Assembly: GCA_025667525.1 (NCBI GenBank)
Contig: CM046882.1
Location: 551,316,630 to 551,380,629 of the forward strand
DNA: 64,000 nt
Source of the DNA: Glebionis coronaria
Taxonomy: Eukaryota > Streptophyta > Magnoliopsida > Asterales > Asteraceae
Direction of reading: 5' to 3'
Positions 12,501 to 24,161 of this stretch are shown here, piece after piece. Within the stretch, counting starts at the first letter, position 1. Each line of letters begins with the position of its first letter. The notes below the pieces were generated by a model. The model was not told the DNA's origin. It searched no databases and worked only from the letters and a program-made list of their open reading frames with translations. The position numbers and the translations under genes were made by a program.

Positions 12501-13545
12501 AATTGTTCCTCATAGGTAAGCTTCCTATTCAACTCAAATCCCTGTAGGGTATTACAAATGTTAATACCACATCCCGTATCATATACACAGGAGTTTGATT
12601 TGTATGTAAGATTAAATAACTCTATCATAAATAAGTTACCTGAAGATGTTGTAGCAGCTAGCTCAGCCTTCTTCTTATGTTCTTGCAACTCATAGAGATA
12701 GAGAGAGCAATTCCTCTTCCAGTGTCCAGTCATTTTGCAATTGTGACAAGTCTCATCTTTCTGAGATGGATTCTTCTTGACAAAGTTCTGCTTTGGTTTT
12801 GATGGAGCCGCAACTTGTTTGCTCTTATCAACCTTGCCTTTGCCTTTCTGCTTCTTGTTCACTTGCGGTTTTGGCTTATTCACTCTACCCTTTTGCACAT
12901 AAAGTACTTGAGGAGTATGAGTGGATGCCTTATCTTTTAAGCCCTTTTCAAAGTCAATGAGCATTGCATGCAGATCATTAACCGTCTTCCCCATGCAATG
13001 CATATTATAGTTACGAACGAAATCATTGAAGTCCTTATTAAGGGACCTATTGATCAAGTTGATAGCTATATTATGATCATAGGGTTGTCCTAGTGCGATG
13101 AGATGTTCCCTATAACCCCTCATCTCCATATAATGGGCACTTACAGACTTTCCAGGAGCTTGCTTGCAGCTATGTAGAGCATCAACCAAATCATAGATCT
13201 CTACAGCTTGAGGCGTTTCAAACACAACCTTGAGTTCATCAAGCATTCGCTGAGGTGAAAATAGCTCATACTTTGAAGTGATGAAGCCATTCTTCCTAAC
13301 ATTACAGCAGCCACCTCATGGTGCTTCTTAACATTAGCAGCGTGTTCAAGCCTTTGCGCATCAGATGCTCCCTCAACAAGATCCTCTGGAAAAGGAGTAG
13401 TCAAGATATCAATAGTACCGGCTGCTCTCAGAACAATTCTTAGTGAGCGATACCAGTCATTGAAGTTAGGGCCAGTAAGTTCAGGACGTTCAAAGAAAGC
13501 TTTAAACGCCGAACTTATTGTAAGATTTTTTCCGGGTTGAGCCAT
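9543..13545 (-). pseudogene. Copia element 1 gag-pol, multiply broken
   Basis: Gag starts at 13545 (MAQPGKNLTISSAF) and shifts frame near 13225. The main reading 13246-10766 (826 codons) holds the rest of gag, a zinc knuckle CHNCKMTGHWKRNC (near 12720-12770), a protease DTGCG motif, and the integrase zinc region LWHCRLAHIGKTH…CESC. The integrase catalytic residues follow: D in FTDDYSRYG, D in LRSDRGGEY and E in GVSERRNR. The RT start comes next. A TAA replaces the usual codon before MDVKTSFLNG at 10766. A frameshift near 10560 precedes the catalytic LYVDDILI (near 10490-10515), a TGA interrupts near 10377, and a stop near 10005 splits RNase H, which ends at 9543 with DPFTKALSRP. Domain order integrase before RT defines Ty1/copia. 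Confidence 0.93.
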
Positions 13546-15031
13546 TTCTACAGAAATAAGTTCAAAACACTAGGATTTTTGATAATACAATTCAAGAAAA
13601 TAAATTACCCTGGTAATAAAACCATAGTATTTTCCTTGAAACTAGAATCCATATTGACATAGACTCATCACATCAGTTGATCTGCTAGTGACAAATGTAT
13701 TCAACACAGTAACTTGTCGAACAATAATTGACAAACAAATTTGCAATTTCTAGATATGTTAGGGATTTACATTGCCAAAATCATTTGCATTGTAAACATG
13801 TTTCATCCCTACTTTACACCTTAAGTTTCCAGTTCTTACTGAGTAACTTAATTAAGTCGACTAATCTAAAGAACGTAAAAATTCATTGCGAATTCTCATT
13901 CCAATGAACGTTTTCTTTCCATCACAACACCGCCCTGAATCTCATATGACGATAATTGTGACTTCAAGTGTTCGTCAATTAGATGGCATATGACTTAAAT
14001 TTTTAGGGTATAGATTTTGGTGTCAAAATCATGTACGGAGAAGCATGCATACATCTCCATAACATAAGTTTAATAGAAAATGTTTAGTAAACTTTTGGTG
14101 AGACTAAAATTTCATCATATATTTGCAAGTTGAGGTATTGGTTAAACTAATTAAAGATTTTACCCACAACTAAATTCACACCGTACTTTTTCTAGAACTC
14201 AGCTAAAGCACAAAGCAATAACCTTATTCATTGTGTTTCGGATGTGAATTAATGCAGTTAAATTAACCTTAAAGAATTATACAGATAACAACCGTAGGTA
14301 ATTCCAATTTTGACGCACATGCAAGCCGGGAATTTGGTCAGCGCTGAAGCATAACACCTCCTTCCTTAACCGGGTACATGACCAGCGGTGCGTTATACCC
14401 ACTTTATAATTTGTCAAAATTGAGTAGGCCGTTAAGTTTTTATAGCAATTCTAATCAACGCAAATCATATGTAATTTAGATCTCAAAACAATTCATTAAA
14501 TTTGATAAGATTTAGTCAATATTATTTTTTCTTGGAAAAAATTACCCTTGTTTACAACATACAATAAAAAAACGCATGAAAACAAGTAGTACAAAAAAAC
14601 TATATTAAATAGCCACATGCATAACAATTTATTCAAAGAATCATTAAATATAGGGTTTTTATAAACATAAAAAGTCTTCCCTAATTTTAAAACTTTGAAT
14701 CAAATAAAGCAAATAACATACAAAATTATATGATCCGTAAAAAACATGCACGTTCATTACGGATCTCCCACATTCTCTTAACAATTAAATACTACGGATC
14801 GTAACCACACATGACATAACAATTAGTTCATGCAAACATCTAAAGCTAATTACCATGTATTTTTAGGGTTTACAAAAAAAAATTAATAAAAAAATTCGGC
14901 ATAGCTGATTTTTAAAAAACAATAAAAAAAACCCTAATTTTTTATAAAACCTAAAAAACAACATGTAATTTTTAACACAAATCAATATTAGTTAAAAACT
15001 TTAGATCTCGATAATTATAACATGTTAGAAC
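13546..15031 (-). other. Copia element 1 leader region without ORF
   Basis: About 1.5 kb separates the primer site and gag. It is AT-rich with no coding sign I can support. Runs such as accctaatttttt and poly-A tracts are common. The length is long for a copia leader. Confidence 0.5.
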
Positions 15032-15045
15032 GGCTCTCGATGCCA
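15032..15045 (-). other. Copia element 1 primer binding site
   Basis: On the minus strand it reads tggcatcgagagcc right after the LTR. This is an iMet-type primer site (TGGTATCAGAGC) with an extra base and one change. It sets the direction of the element. Confidence 0.65.
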
Positions 15046-15046
15046 C

Positions 15047-15834
15047 TCATGGTTTATATAGTTCATAACAATTATTAAAAACCCTAATATGGATCAAAGC
15101 ACACATAGCGGAAGCGAATTAACAAGATCATAATTAACACAATTATAATTAACCGAGTTAGGGTTACATACCTTTATCCTAGCAACGATCCACAAGACAA
15201 CGGAACAATCACCGATTAGGGTTAATCACGAACACCACCAGGATATAGTCTAAAGTAAGACTATATCACGATCTTGTACACACGTAATGCAGCGAGCTAA
15301 TCGTGATTCTAGCACGAACAAACCGAGTTTCCACGCTTATGGAATATCTACCCAACAACCCTAGAGAGGGGATAGGACTAGATAAAAATAGCTTAACCGA
15401 AGAACAAAGAAAACCCTAATAAGGGGTGTTTTGGCCGGCGACTAAGAGCAAGAGAAAGAGAGATTTGTGATGTGTTTTATGAAGCCTAGTGTTTGCTTAT
15501 ATAGGCCTTGGATAAACTTTTCCTCCAAGTAATATAAACCTAATAGGAAACAAAATATTTTTCTTCCTTTTGTCCTCCTTAGGCCGAAGGTTTACAAGAC
15601 CCACAAGGGGCTTCCGGTTCTGATTCCTTCTTTTAGCTTCTATTTGATTCCATAACGGTCGTTTAATACTTAACTTTTAATTATTAACGATCGTTAGTTA
15701 AGCTTTGGTTTGATTTAATAAATATAATAAATATATTTAATAAATAAATTAACCCTTTACGTAATGTGTGTAATCCCGTGATCTCAAGTTCGATCCTATC
15801 TCAAGACTATCGATTTTAAGTCCATAAATTTTCA
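15047..15834 (-). repeat. 5' LTR of copia element 1
   Basis: Matches 7942-8731 closely and ends attttca followed by the target copy gtatg. Its inner edge differs from the other LTR in two of the first four bases (tcat against tgaa), so that boundary is uncertain by a few bases. The minus-strand TATA-like tatataagc near 15490-15500 is the likely promoter of the element. Confidence 0.88.
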
Positions 15835-16545
15835 GTATGTGCCTTGCTAAGTTTTTCTAACACTTGCTATTTGATTTTAATGCAGTTCATCGTTCCAAAT
15901 TACAGTTGGAGGTGGTTGGTTGGAGCAACTTCTACACTTCCATCTGTTGTGGCATTGGTGTTTTACTACTTAATACCTAAATCTCTAACATTTCTGAGTT
16001 CACAAGGGAATTTAGGAGTCGCACGTACAATTCTGGAGCGAGTAGCAACATGCAACAGTAAGGTTCTTCCGAAAGGCAAACTTGTACATGGCCGGGTAAA
16101 TGAGAATGCTAACACCCAAGTTGAAAATAATGATGGTGCAAATGGTGGTACCCCATCGGTACATGTTGCTGATGCGACAAATCCCAATGCAGTTGGCATA
16201 GAGGATGGGGGAACACTAGGTGCTCCTTTGCTAGAAAACCACATAGATGCTGATCAGAAGATAAAACTAGCGGTATGCACAATTCTATCGGGAGAGTGGA
16301 GAGCAACAACCCATTTGATATGGGCCTTATATTTTGGAAACTCGTTTTCGTATCGTGGCCTAATATTATTGTTGTCACCTTCATTCACTGAAACACCCAC
16401 TCTGATATGTAAGGGTGACTGGAACCCTAGCTACTACCTTGATACAGTGATCATTAGTGGCGCAGGTACACGCTCATGCTTTTCTTGGATTTAATTTATA
16501 TTACTTTTTTTTTGCTGTAGTATTTAACTGTTTTAGACCATTCAA

Positions 16546-16600
16546 GAGGTGGAAATCCTGTTTAAACTAGAGGTGGAAATCCTGTTTAAACTAGAGGTGT
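16546..16600. repeat. Short tandem duplication in a NiaP-like intron
   Basis: The phrase aggtggaaatcctgtttaaa is present twice in direct succession, with a partial third start (aggtgtcagttt). It lies in the intron following the second exon-like piece. The rest of 16466-17100 holds nothing recognisable. Confidence 0.7.
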
Positions 16601-17697
16601 CAGTTTAGGTCCATTGACTTTTAAATGGGTCGATTTGTGTTATCACTAACAAGGACACGGGTTGAAACCTGACTAAAGTATCTTTCTGATGCTTACAGTT
16701 GGTAGGTTATCCTACTTAAATTAAGTCTTACTGAAAATTTTTGTATCAAAAGATGGCTTTTTTTCTAGTGTTATTGTCATAAATTTTACTTCACGGTTTT
16801 GGACCATTTGGGATCACCATTCATGGGGTGCAATTTTATCTCATTCAACTTGGTTATCCTATTCTTTACTGGGCTAAATCAAATAAGTCAACAAAAAATG
16901 AAACAGGTAAACAGCCCAAAAATTACACTCGTAAACAATGAGATGGGGTAACGGGTACTAACATAATCAAAGCGTATTTTGGCAAGACAATCAGAATGAC
17001 CCAAAAAAATATCATTTTTGACCCGTCATACAGGCACTATTCTCCTAGACTTGTATCGGAAAAAGTACTATTTAATAAGCATAACTGTACAATCTGGGCA
17101 CACCGATATAACTGTTTTATTTGGGGAAAACTTTGTAGGGATTCTTGGGTTTATTTTAGCATATGCTGTACCAGACCGAGTACTAGGTCGTAGATATATG
17201 AGTGCAATCATGTGCGTTGGAGGATTGATATGCTTAGTGGCACAAGTTTTCGTTGCGGACACAATATTTACCATAATATTGGTGTTTACTGCTCGGATCT
17301 TCATGTCAGCAAGCTTCATTGCAGTCCAGATATGATGAGAGGGTAAATCTTACTTATTATTATTTTCATCCCATGGATTAAAATTTCAATAATTTTCATT
17401 TAAAATATCTCATGTCTGATATGTTACTTACATGCCTTTGTCTATGACAACAAAAAATTAGAATAATATTTCTTTTGTTTTATCTTATAGGTGTATCCTA
17501 CAGATTTGAGAATGACAGCACTAGGAATAGCAACTGCATGCATGTGGATGGGCAGGAGGTATGATATGGCCAGCATTGGGAAACCTGCTAGGAAAGGGTC
17601 ATGAAGTTCTTCCGATGAGTTTATTTGGCTTTAAAATCTTTATGTCAGGAGTTGGTGCACTGTTTCTGCCTGTTGAGACCCTAGCGAGGAGTTGAGA

Positions 17698-19430
17698 GAA
17701 AGTGTCTACTACTCAGCCTTCATTGGAACTTAGTCCTAGTTTTATCAGTGTTACTATACTACTACGACAAGGTCTTTGTATTTAGTAACTATGCTACTAC
17801 TATTAGCTCTTTGTTGTTTTCATCCATTATCAGACTTAAAACTCATTGCGATTTCTTTTTGTTCCTGTAGATTTAAAAATGAATTATATGTTTCTTTTGA
17901 TGTTCCGTACTCCTTGTTTGACATAAATGTTGATGGACAAAACATGAAAGGGCCGGGTTGGAGTTTAGTATCAAGGGACAAGGGTGACAAATCCCAACAC
18001 GAAATAAACCCGCATTAACTAAATGGGTTAGCGATAGGTTTATATCATCAACTGGTTGACCCACTTAGCACCATTCATGATCCTCCATTCTCTTTAAAAT
18101 TTGTGAATTATGAGTTTAACTCGTCAACCTATTTACGACCTGATTATAATCCAAATGCAAATCATATTCACAAACCCAGATAACCCGGCAACCATTATAT
18201 AGACGTGTTACATGAGTGATAGGACGGTTAGTAAGTTAAATGTGAACGGGATAGGGTTGAGTCATTTGACACAAAATTTAGGTTTGGGTGAGAAATACAT
18301 ACCCAAACTTTACATGAGACCGGATCTAAACCAGACTCGAAAGACAAAGAATTCTTTTAACAAGATTTTGTGCTTCTATTTTGTTGATACAGAAAGTTAG
18401 AACATAGATTAGTTAAGGATAGAAGCCACCCACATGGAATATTGGCATGCCATAATACAAAAACGTGTTGCCAAAGTACAAGAACCATATGAGAAGGGTT
18501 GTTCTGGATAAATTTGGTGATAAAAGCGTAGCTATGGATGGGGGGTTTCTTTAGCGATTGTTGGATTCATTTTTTTGCAGATGAGAGGTAATATGGTACT
18601 TTCTGATGATTGACCTTTAATTTGTTGGTTGACTTGTTTATGTGATCAGATACAAGCAGACCCTTCGAGAGATCTTTACAGTTAAGTGTAGCTCATATAT
18701 CTAACCGAACCGAACTAACGAGCAAAACTACATTCCAAAAAACATCCATATATCTAACTTTGATATACTTTGATAGAAACATTATACTACAGTACCTTGC
18801 AATACTGCATGCTGGAACACTTTCTATACTGTAAAGAATTTCGTTACTAACCGGTAAACTTCACTTGAACATTTAGTCGCTGAAATATCATCCTCTGAGT
18901 CATATGTAGCAACTAAAGAACCATTTAGCACCGAAACATCAACCCATTGTAGCACCATTGATACTCACTAAAGAACCAAATTAACCCCACTAAACCATAT
19001 AATCTAACAATCGCTAATCTCCTTCACTATTCACTAATGATCCATCATTGATGATCTCAGATGTATTGTACATCATGAACGCTCCAAAATAGCAAAATAT
19101 GATAAACATGTGATTCTTAATAGCAATGGTCATATGGGTCGAGTAATGGGTCAATGTGGTCATTTTTGTGTACGGGCCTGATTGACATGACCAAACCCCA
19201 AACAACCAAGAAACTGTAATCATCGAAAATACACTTTGTCGGATTCAGCCCGTTTCTTTGTTAACTAATTCATTTTATTTGACCCGCTAAAGAACAAAAA
19301 TTGACCCATTCGAAAGTAAACCAGCTGCAACTGAGACATTCTAGTCTGAACCCATGAACCCCAATATGTTTCCACCTTCCAAAATAGTTAATAAGAGGGC
19401 GATACAGGTATTTGCAACCACAGGTTTAAC
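17698..19430. other. Intergenic region, nothing recognised
   Basis: AT-rich sequence downstream of the NiaP-like pseudogene. The short ORFs (17776-18018, 18212-18400, 19014-19223) have no domain signal, no splice context and no supporting composition. I see no RNA gene or clear transposon end here. Confidence 0.5.
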
Positions 19431-19745
19431 TAGGCATTTGGGAAGAACCATAACTTCCTTTTGTGTTCGCATCACTTCTTCATAGCAGAAGTTCCTTGTG
19501 TGGGCAATTTTATTTAACTGCGCAAATAGAACTAGGCCTTTGGGAAGAACCATAACTACATTTTTGGTTCGCATCACTTCTTGTATAGTAGAAATTCCTT
19601 CTATGGGCCTATCAGCTTCGCCAATTTCATTTAGCTTAGCAGATACAAGTTGGCCTTCGGGAAGAACCGTAGATTCTATAACTTCGGTTTCATTTCACAT
19701 CACTTCTTCTATAGCAGAAGTTCCTTCTTGAGGCCTATAAGCTTG
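19430..19745 (-). repeat. Three tandem degenerate units of about 110 bp, possibly decayed coding repeats
   Basis: Each unit contains the sequence gggaagaacc followed by catcacttctt and agcagaagttcctt. Units start near 19435, 19530 and 19640. On the minus strand two units stay in one frame (19577-19341) and read EVMRTKNVVMVLPKGLV then EVMRTQKEVMVLPKCLV, so the repeat may once have encoded a repeated peptide. I do not recognise the protein. No longer ORF continues on either side. Confidence 0.45.
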
Positions 19746-19943
19746 GGCACTTTCACTTTCACTTGTTATTTCTAGCTCCGCTCTCTAGAACTATAGCAGC
19801 TTCTTCTAACCTCCCTTGTACCGTAGATTCTCAATGGTCAAGAATGATAACCAATAAGTCATTCTTAATGATCATTTTTTAGATCAACTAAGCATTAAAG
19901 GTACTCAAAACATATAGAACTCAAATATTAGCGTTCTCGGGAA

Positions 19944-20161
19944 CAGGGCTGTCTCGTGGATTTCGGTGGCCCCGTACCATCATCGCCAAGAGGCCCTTTA
20001 ACATAAAAACAAAATACACGTGTATGAAAACGTTATGAATTAATTAAGCTCTAGCATCATATTATCTATATATATAATAGAACGACATGAAATTTGGAGG
20101 CCCTCATTAAGCGGTGGCCCTGTACGACCGCACCTATTGCACTCCCCTAAAGACGGCCCTG
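19944..20161. mobile_element. hAT-like MITE with 8-bp target duplication
   Basis: A 218-bp element starts cagggctgtct and ends agacggccctg, which are inverted repeats with one mismatch. Perfect 8-bp copies of ctcgggaa flank it at 19936-19943 and 20162-20169. Eight-bp duplications and CAGGG ends are typical of hAT elements. It has no ORF, so it is non-autonomous. Confidence 0.85.
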
Positions 20162-20636
20162 CTCGGGAATATGACTTTAACAAAAAAAATATTGCTTGCA
20201 TGTTGAGACAGATATAAGAGAATGTTCGAATTAGCTAAATTGGTTAGCTTATGTGTTTATTTCAATTTAGAAAAATTTATAAGTTATTACGCTTAATCCA
20301 AACACCCCTTTTTTCCGTATACAGATAACATATATCTCAGCTTAATTTAATGATCAACTCTCTTTTCTCATAACAAGACACATTCATTCACATTCATTAA
20401 AATAAAATACACATGGGGCTAGTTTATATTAGGTAACTGTAGAGCTAACAATGGTAAAGGATGTAATTCAAGGCATACGTATCATTTTGATCATTAATAA
20501 AGTAAAGGTAACAATAACAACTCGCAAACTAAAGTAATGATACTTGTTTTAATCTTTTCTCATTCATCCTTATTTTTTCAGAAATCTATAAATTTTGTTA
20601 ATACCACTAACGCTGCACAATACTTGTTTTCATTCG

Positions 20637-21268
20637 ATGGAGGATCTAAATCGAATTGAAAACCCAAATCAATATTACGATGATGATGATGATGCATTCA
20701 CGTGCGAGATGTGCTGTGAACTCGTCTCGTAACCCAATAAAAGATTCATCAATAGCAATGGATGCGTCCACTCGTTTTGCACGGCTTATATGATCAAATA
20801 CATCCAAGCTAACCTCGAAGACAACGTGTCACACATCAAATGTCCACATGTATCTTGCAATCACTCTCTTGAACCCTTGTCATGGACTCATGCCAAACAA
20901 AAATTTCACACAAACTTTTCAGCAGATGGTGTGATGCATTATGTGAGTCGATGGTGTTAGGGTTTGATGGGGATTATTTTCCTAATAAGGCGTGTTCTGA
21001 ATTGATTATGAATTAGTTTAGTGATGGTGATGTGAAGAGATGTGTGTGTCCTTCCTGCTTGGAACCGTTTTGTTATAAGTGTAAGGTTTCATGGCACGAT
21101 GGTTATACATGCGAAGAGACTAGGGATGGAAACAATATCCATTTTGATCTTGTTTGCAAGAACAATGGGTGGAAATTGAAGAGGTGTCCAAAGTGCAAAC
21201 ATTGTATCAAGTATCTTGGTGGCTCTCATGTCGTAGAATACATGTTTGTTCTTCTCTATGATGATTAA
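20637..21268 (+). pseudogene. RBR-type E3 ubiquitin ligase copy A, exon 1 only, broken
   Basis: From the ATG at 20637 (MEDLNRIENP) the reading gives a RING1 half (CEMCCELVS) that stops at TAA where copy B has LPNKRF. It then continues HSFCTAYMIKYIQ…IKCPHVSCNHSLEP. A second stop interrupts IMNEFSD near 21012. The open part (21032-21268) has the IBR cysteines (CVCPSCLEPFCYKCKVSWH) and a RING2 start CPKCKHCIKYLGGSH. The reactive RING2 cysteine of the family is serine here (GGSH). The splice donor of copy B (gcag/gt) is changed to acatgt, and no exon 2 is found downstream on this strand. The family passes ubiquitin from E2 through a RING2 cysteine to substrate; this copy cannot. Confidence 0.85.
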
Positions 21269-21379
21269 TTATGTTCTACTTGTTGGTACTTAAGACACAC
21301 ATACCAATTCTTAAAGAATAATCACCCATGATAGTTAGTTAACAACCAAGTTAATTTAACAAAATTCTATATATCTAAA

Positions 21380-21537
21380 AGCATCTACAATGCATAGTTT
21401 TAGAGCATAATGCGTACTCACCAAGTGTTTCATAAAAGACTTCAAAGTTTACAAGTATTTGCAAAAAAGAGTTTCAAAAAGCTTTATATAAAGTGTTTGT
21501 TTGGAATTATGCTCTAAAACTATGTATTGTAGATGCT
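21380..21537. mobile_element. MITE-like inverted-repeat element
   Basis: The ends agcatctacaatgcatagtt and its continuation tagagcataat (21380-21411) are repeated in inverted orientation at 21505-21537 with one or two changes, leaving about 95 bp between. Single arms recur at 21585-21612 and 23405-23440, showing a repeated family. Target duplication is not clear. It sits just downstream of RBR copy A. Confidence 0.6.
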
Positions 21538-21540
21538 ATT

Positions 21541-22741
21541 TAAATATAAGTCGAATAGTTGAAGCTTATTAAAGATAAGTTGAATTCAAAACTATGCATT
21601 GTAGATGCTATTTTTTTTATTAGCTTCATTTATTATTTGTTGTCTTAGTTCATAATAAACCAACTGATTTGACTCATTTGGTCACCTGGGTTTCTTTTGA
21701 AGTTTGGGGAAGGGGTTTTGGCTAGGGTTCAAGTCTTGCAAGATACAAAAAACTTAGATTTTCCTCTTCGTGCGAAGCCGTGAGTATTAAGGGTTCTTCT
21801 TCGCGGGTCTATACTAGTGGTTCGACTCCCTAGGTCTGCCCATTTGAATAGTTTAACTTGAGGATCGAATTTCAAGTATCATACCCTTCTAAAAAATAAA
21901 ATAGAAAATAATCATGTCTAAAGGTATCAATTATGGCGAGGAATAATTTCATGGTTAATTACATTTCTTGGTGTAAAATCCATGTTGTGTTTTTTACTTA
22001 ATTTTAGCCTAACAAATAAACGAACGTGTACACGTAATGGAACACAAATTGTTGCTCATGTTCGTTTATCAAGATTTGTGTTGCTCATGTTTCTTTATTT
22101 ATAATTTTGAACGAACGTAAACGAACATAAATGTATGTAAACAATCATATATAAACATAAACATACATAAACGAGCGCAAAACTAAAGTTGCTCTTGAAA
22201 ACCTTAATATATATTTTATATTATGGTTAAAGATCTTTGAAATACATGATATATAATTTCGTAACTTCTTTCTAATCTTTGGCATGTTAATCAAACGAAA
22301 ATAACCGAGCGTAAATGAACGACCCGACTGAAAGTAACAAGCAAATTGGAGTAGTTTTTATGAGAAGCTAGAGGAAATAACTGTAAAGTGACGAATATAA
22401 TTGAACATAAACGAACACGAATGAACGTATAGGGCGTCTGTTCATGTTCACTCATTTAACTAAAGGGCCCACAAATCTTCTTGGCGTCCATTCATTTATT
22501 GAATAAACGAGCCTCTCGCTAAATAATCGACGAAGAATTCGTTAAACATCCAATGCATTTAGAGTCCTAACTACAATTACAACATAACATTAAACGATAG
22601 AATTATTTAAAAGAAACCGCTATAGTACGTACGAATGAGTTATTGATATATTACATTTAAAAAAATTGTAATAGTTTATCAAAAATGAGCTTAGTGTGGT
22701 TTCAAATGATTATCCCACAACATTACAGTTTCATAAACTTT
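21541..22741. other. Intergenic, with degenerate aacgaacataaacg repeats
   Basis: Between 22015 and 22540 the words cgaacataaacgaac and relatives occur many times in both orientations, which looks like the remains of a repeated element. The rest is AT-rich with no supported gene. Confidence 0.45.
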
Positions 22742-24161
22742 TTAAGAATAAGGAATATAGAAATCATTGAAAGTTTTTTCGTCTATTAAGCAACACATAT
22801 AGGACCAATCGAACGACTTCATGAATGGTACTTTTTTTAGGCACCGGTAGCAAAATTCAGTACCACATCTGCAAAAACGTCAATGGACTTAAGGTTAGTT
22901 TCTATAATTGGTTGCCATATTAAATTAATGTATTGTTTATATTAATTGGAAAAAAAGGTAAGACCTATTGATACAACCCATAGTAAGAATGGCATATAAA
23001 ATGCAAGTCAGCAAAAACTAAAGTTTTTAAAAAATACTTAACATTTATCAAGTCAATTGTAAAAAGATTTTAAAAAAGCTTTATTTAAAAAAACATATTT
23101 CAAAAAGTTTTTAGTGTTTGACGACTATTGCGAATGCTCTTAAGTCTTTGTTTCGGCATATATATGAGTTTATTTGAATTCAACTTATATGTATACGCTT
23201 CAATTATTTGGCTTGTTTTCAAACATTATATAAATTTATATGATATTGGCTCTTAAAAATTGAGGTTTATAAAACATAACGAAATCAAATAAGCTCATAA
23301 GCCCACATTTAATCCCAAACAAACACTTTATATGAAGTTTTCTAAAACCATTAACCATTTTTTTTCAAATACTTGCAAACTTTGAAGTCTTTTATATAGT
23401 GAGTATTATGCTCTAAGACTATGCATTGTAGATGCTTTTAGATACATAGAATTTTGATAAATTAACTTGGTCGTTAACTAACCATCATGGTGATTATCCT
23501 TTAAGAATTGGTGATTATTGTTATGTAAACCAGTAATCATGCATCAACTATCATGGAGAACAACAAACCTGCATTTTACGACATGACAGCCACCAAGATA
23601 CTCGATACAATGCTTGCACTTTGGACACCTCTTCAGTTTCCACCCATTGTTCTTGCAAACAAGATCAAAATCGATATTCTTTCCATCCCTAGTCTCTTCG
23701 CATGTATAGCCTTCGTGCCATGAAACCTTACACTTATAACAAAACAGTTCCAAGCAAGATGGACACACACATCTCTTCACATCACCATCACTAAACTCAT
23801 TCATAATCAATTCAGAACACGCCTTATTAGGACAATAAACCCCATCAAACCCTAACACTCATAATGCATCACACCATCTGCTGAAAAGTTTGTGTGAAAT
23901 TTTTGTTTGACATGACAAGGGTTCAAGAGAGTGATTGCAAGATTCATGTGGGCATTTGATGTCTGACACATTGTCTTCGAGCTTAGCTTGGATGTATTTG
24001 ATCATACAAGCCGTGCAAAACGAGTGGACGTAGCGGTTGCTGTTAATGAATCTTTTGTTGGGTAATGAGACAAGTTCACAGCAGATCTGGCACATGAACG
24101 TATCACCATCGTCAGCTTGATTAGGGTTTTCATGGGGTGCTATTCTATTTAGATCTCCCAT
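22742..24161 (-). pseudogene. RBR-type E3 ubiquitin ligase copy B, complete except for one in-frame stop
   Basis: Exon 1 (24161-23569, MGDLNRIAPHENP) and exon 2 (22868-22742) join through a GT/AG intron of 700 bp to give exactly 240 codons with the stop. Domains in order: RING1 (CQICCELV…HSFCTACM…CPHESC), an IBR (YCPNKACSELI, CVCPSCLELFCYKCKVSWHEGYTCEE) and RING2 split by the intron (CPKCKHCIEYLGGCHVVKC in exon 1, then CGTEFCYRC in exon 2). The reactive cysteine in GGCH is present. A TGA at codon 101-102 (23861-23859) stands where copy A reads DALCES: a 9-bp deletion fuses T and GA and makes the stop without shifting frame. Everything else is intact. The family transfers ubiquitin via RING2. 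At 239 residues it is short for plant RBR proteins, so it may be a reduced gene family. Confidence 0.85.

Larger units (their letters stand above)
7942..15834 (-). mobile_element. Complete Ty1/copia element, inserted in a NiaP-like intron
   Basis: A 7893-bp element lies between two gtatg copies (7937-7941 and 15835-15839), the 5-bp target duplication. It has two LTRs of about 790 bp, a primer site left of the right LTR, a polypurine tract right of the left LTR, and a minus-strand gag-pol in copia order (gag, protease, integrase, RT, RNase H). The LTRs differ by a few substitutions and short indels. The coding region has at least two frameshifts and three stops, so it cannot transpose by itself. 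Confidence 0.93.
7194..17697 (+). pseudogene. NiaP/SVOP-like MFS transporter copy 1, broken and split by a copia element
   Basis: Four exon-like pieces in order match the plant major-facilitator family that includes the nicotinate transporter NiaP. Exon 7194-7431 (acceptor tgcctttcag, donor ggtatgt) encodes membrane helices 3-4 with a PRTIAAFGAGGTQ motif. Exon 15886-16465 encodes WRWLVGAT, a long loop and the next helices. 17110-17335 holds DRVLGRRYM and further helices but reads into a stop at VQI. 17491-17697 holds YPTDLRMTALGIATA, then shifts frame, and ends FLPVETLARS followed by a stop. The first exons are not in the window; a chromovirus LTR sits 195 bp upstream. Intron 7432-15885 contains a full copia element. 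The family normally moves small organic ions across membranes. The late frameshift and stops make this copy a pseudogene. The 17110 boundary is approximate. Confidence 0.8.
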
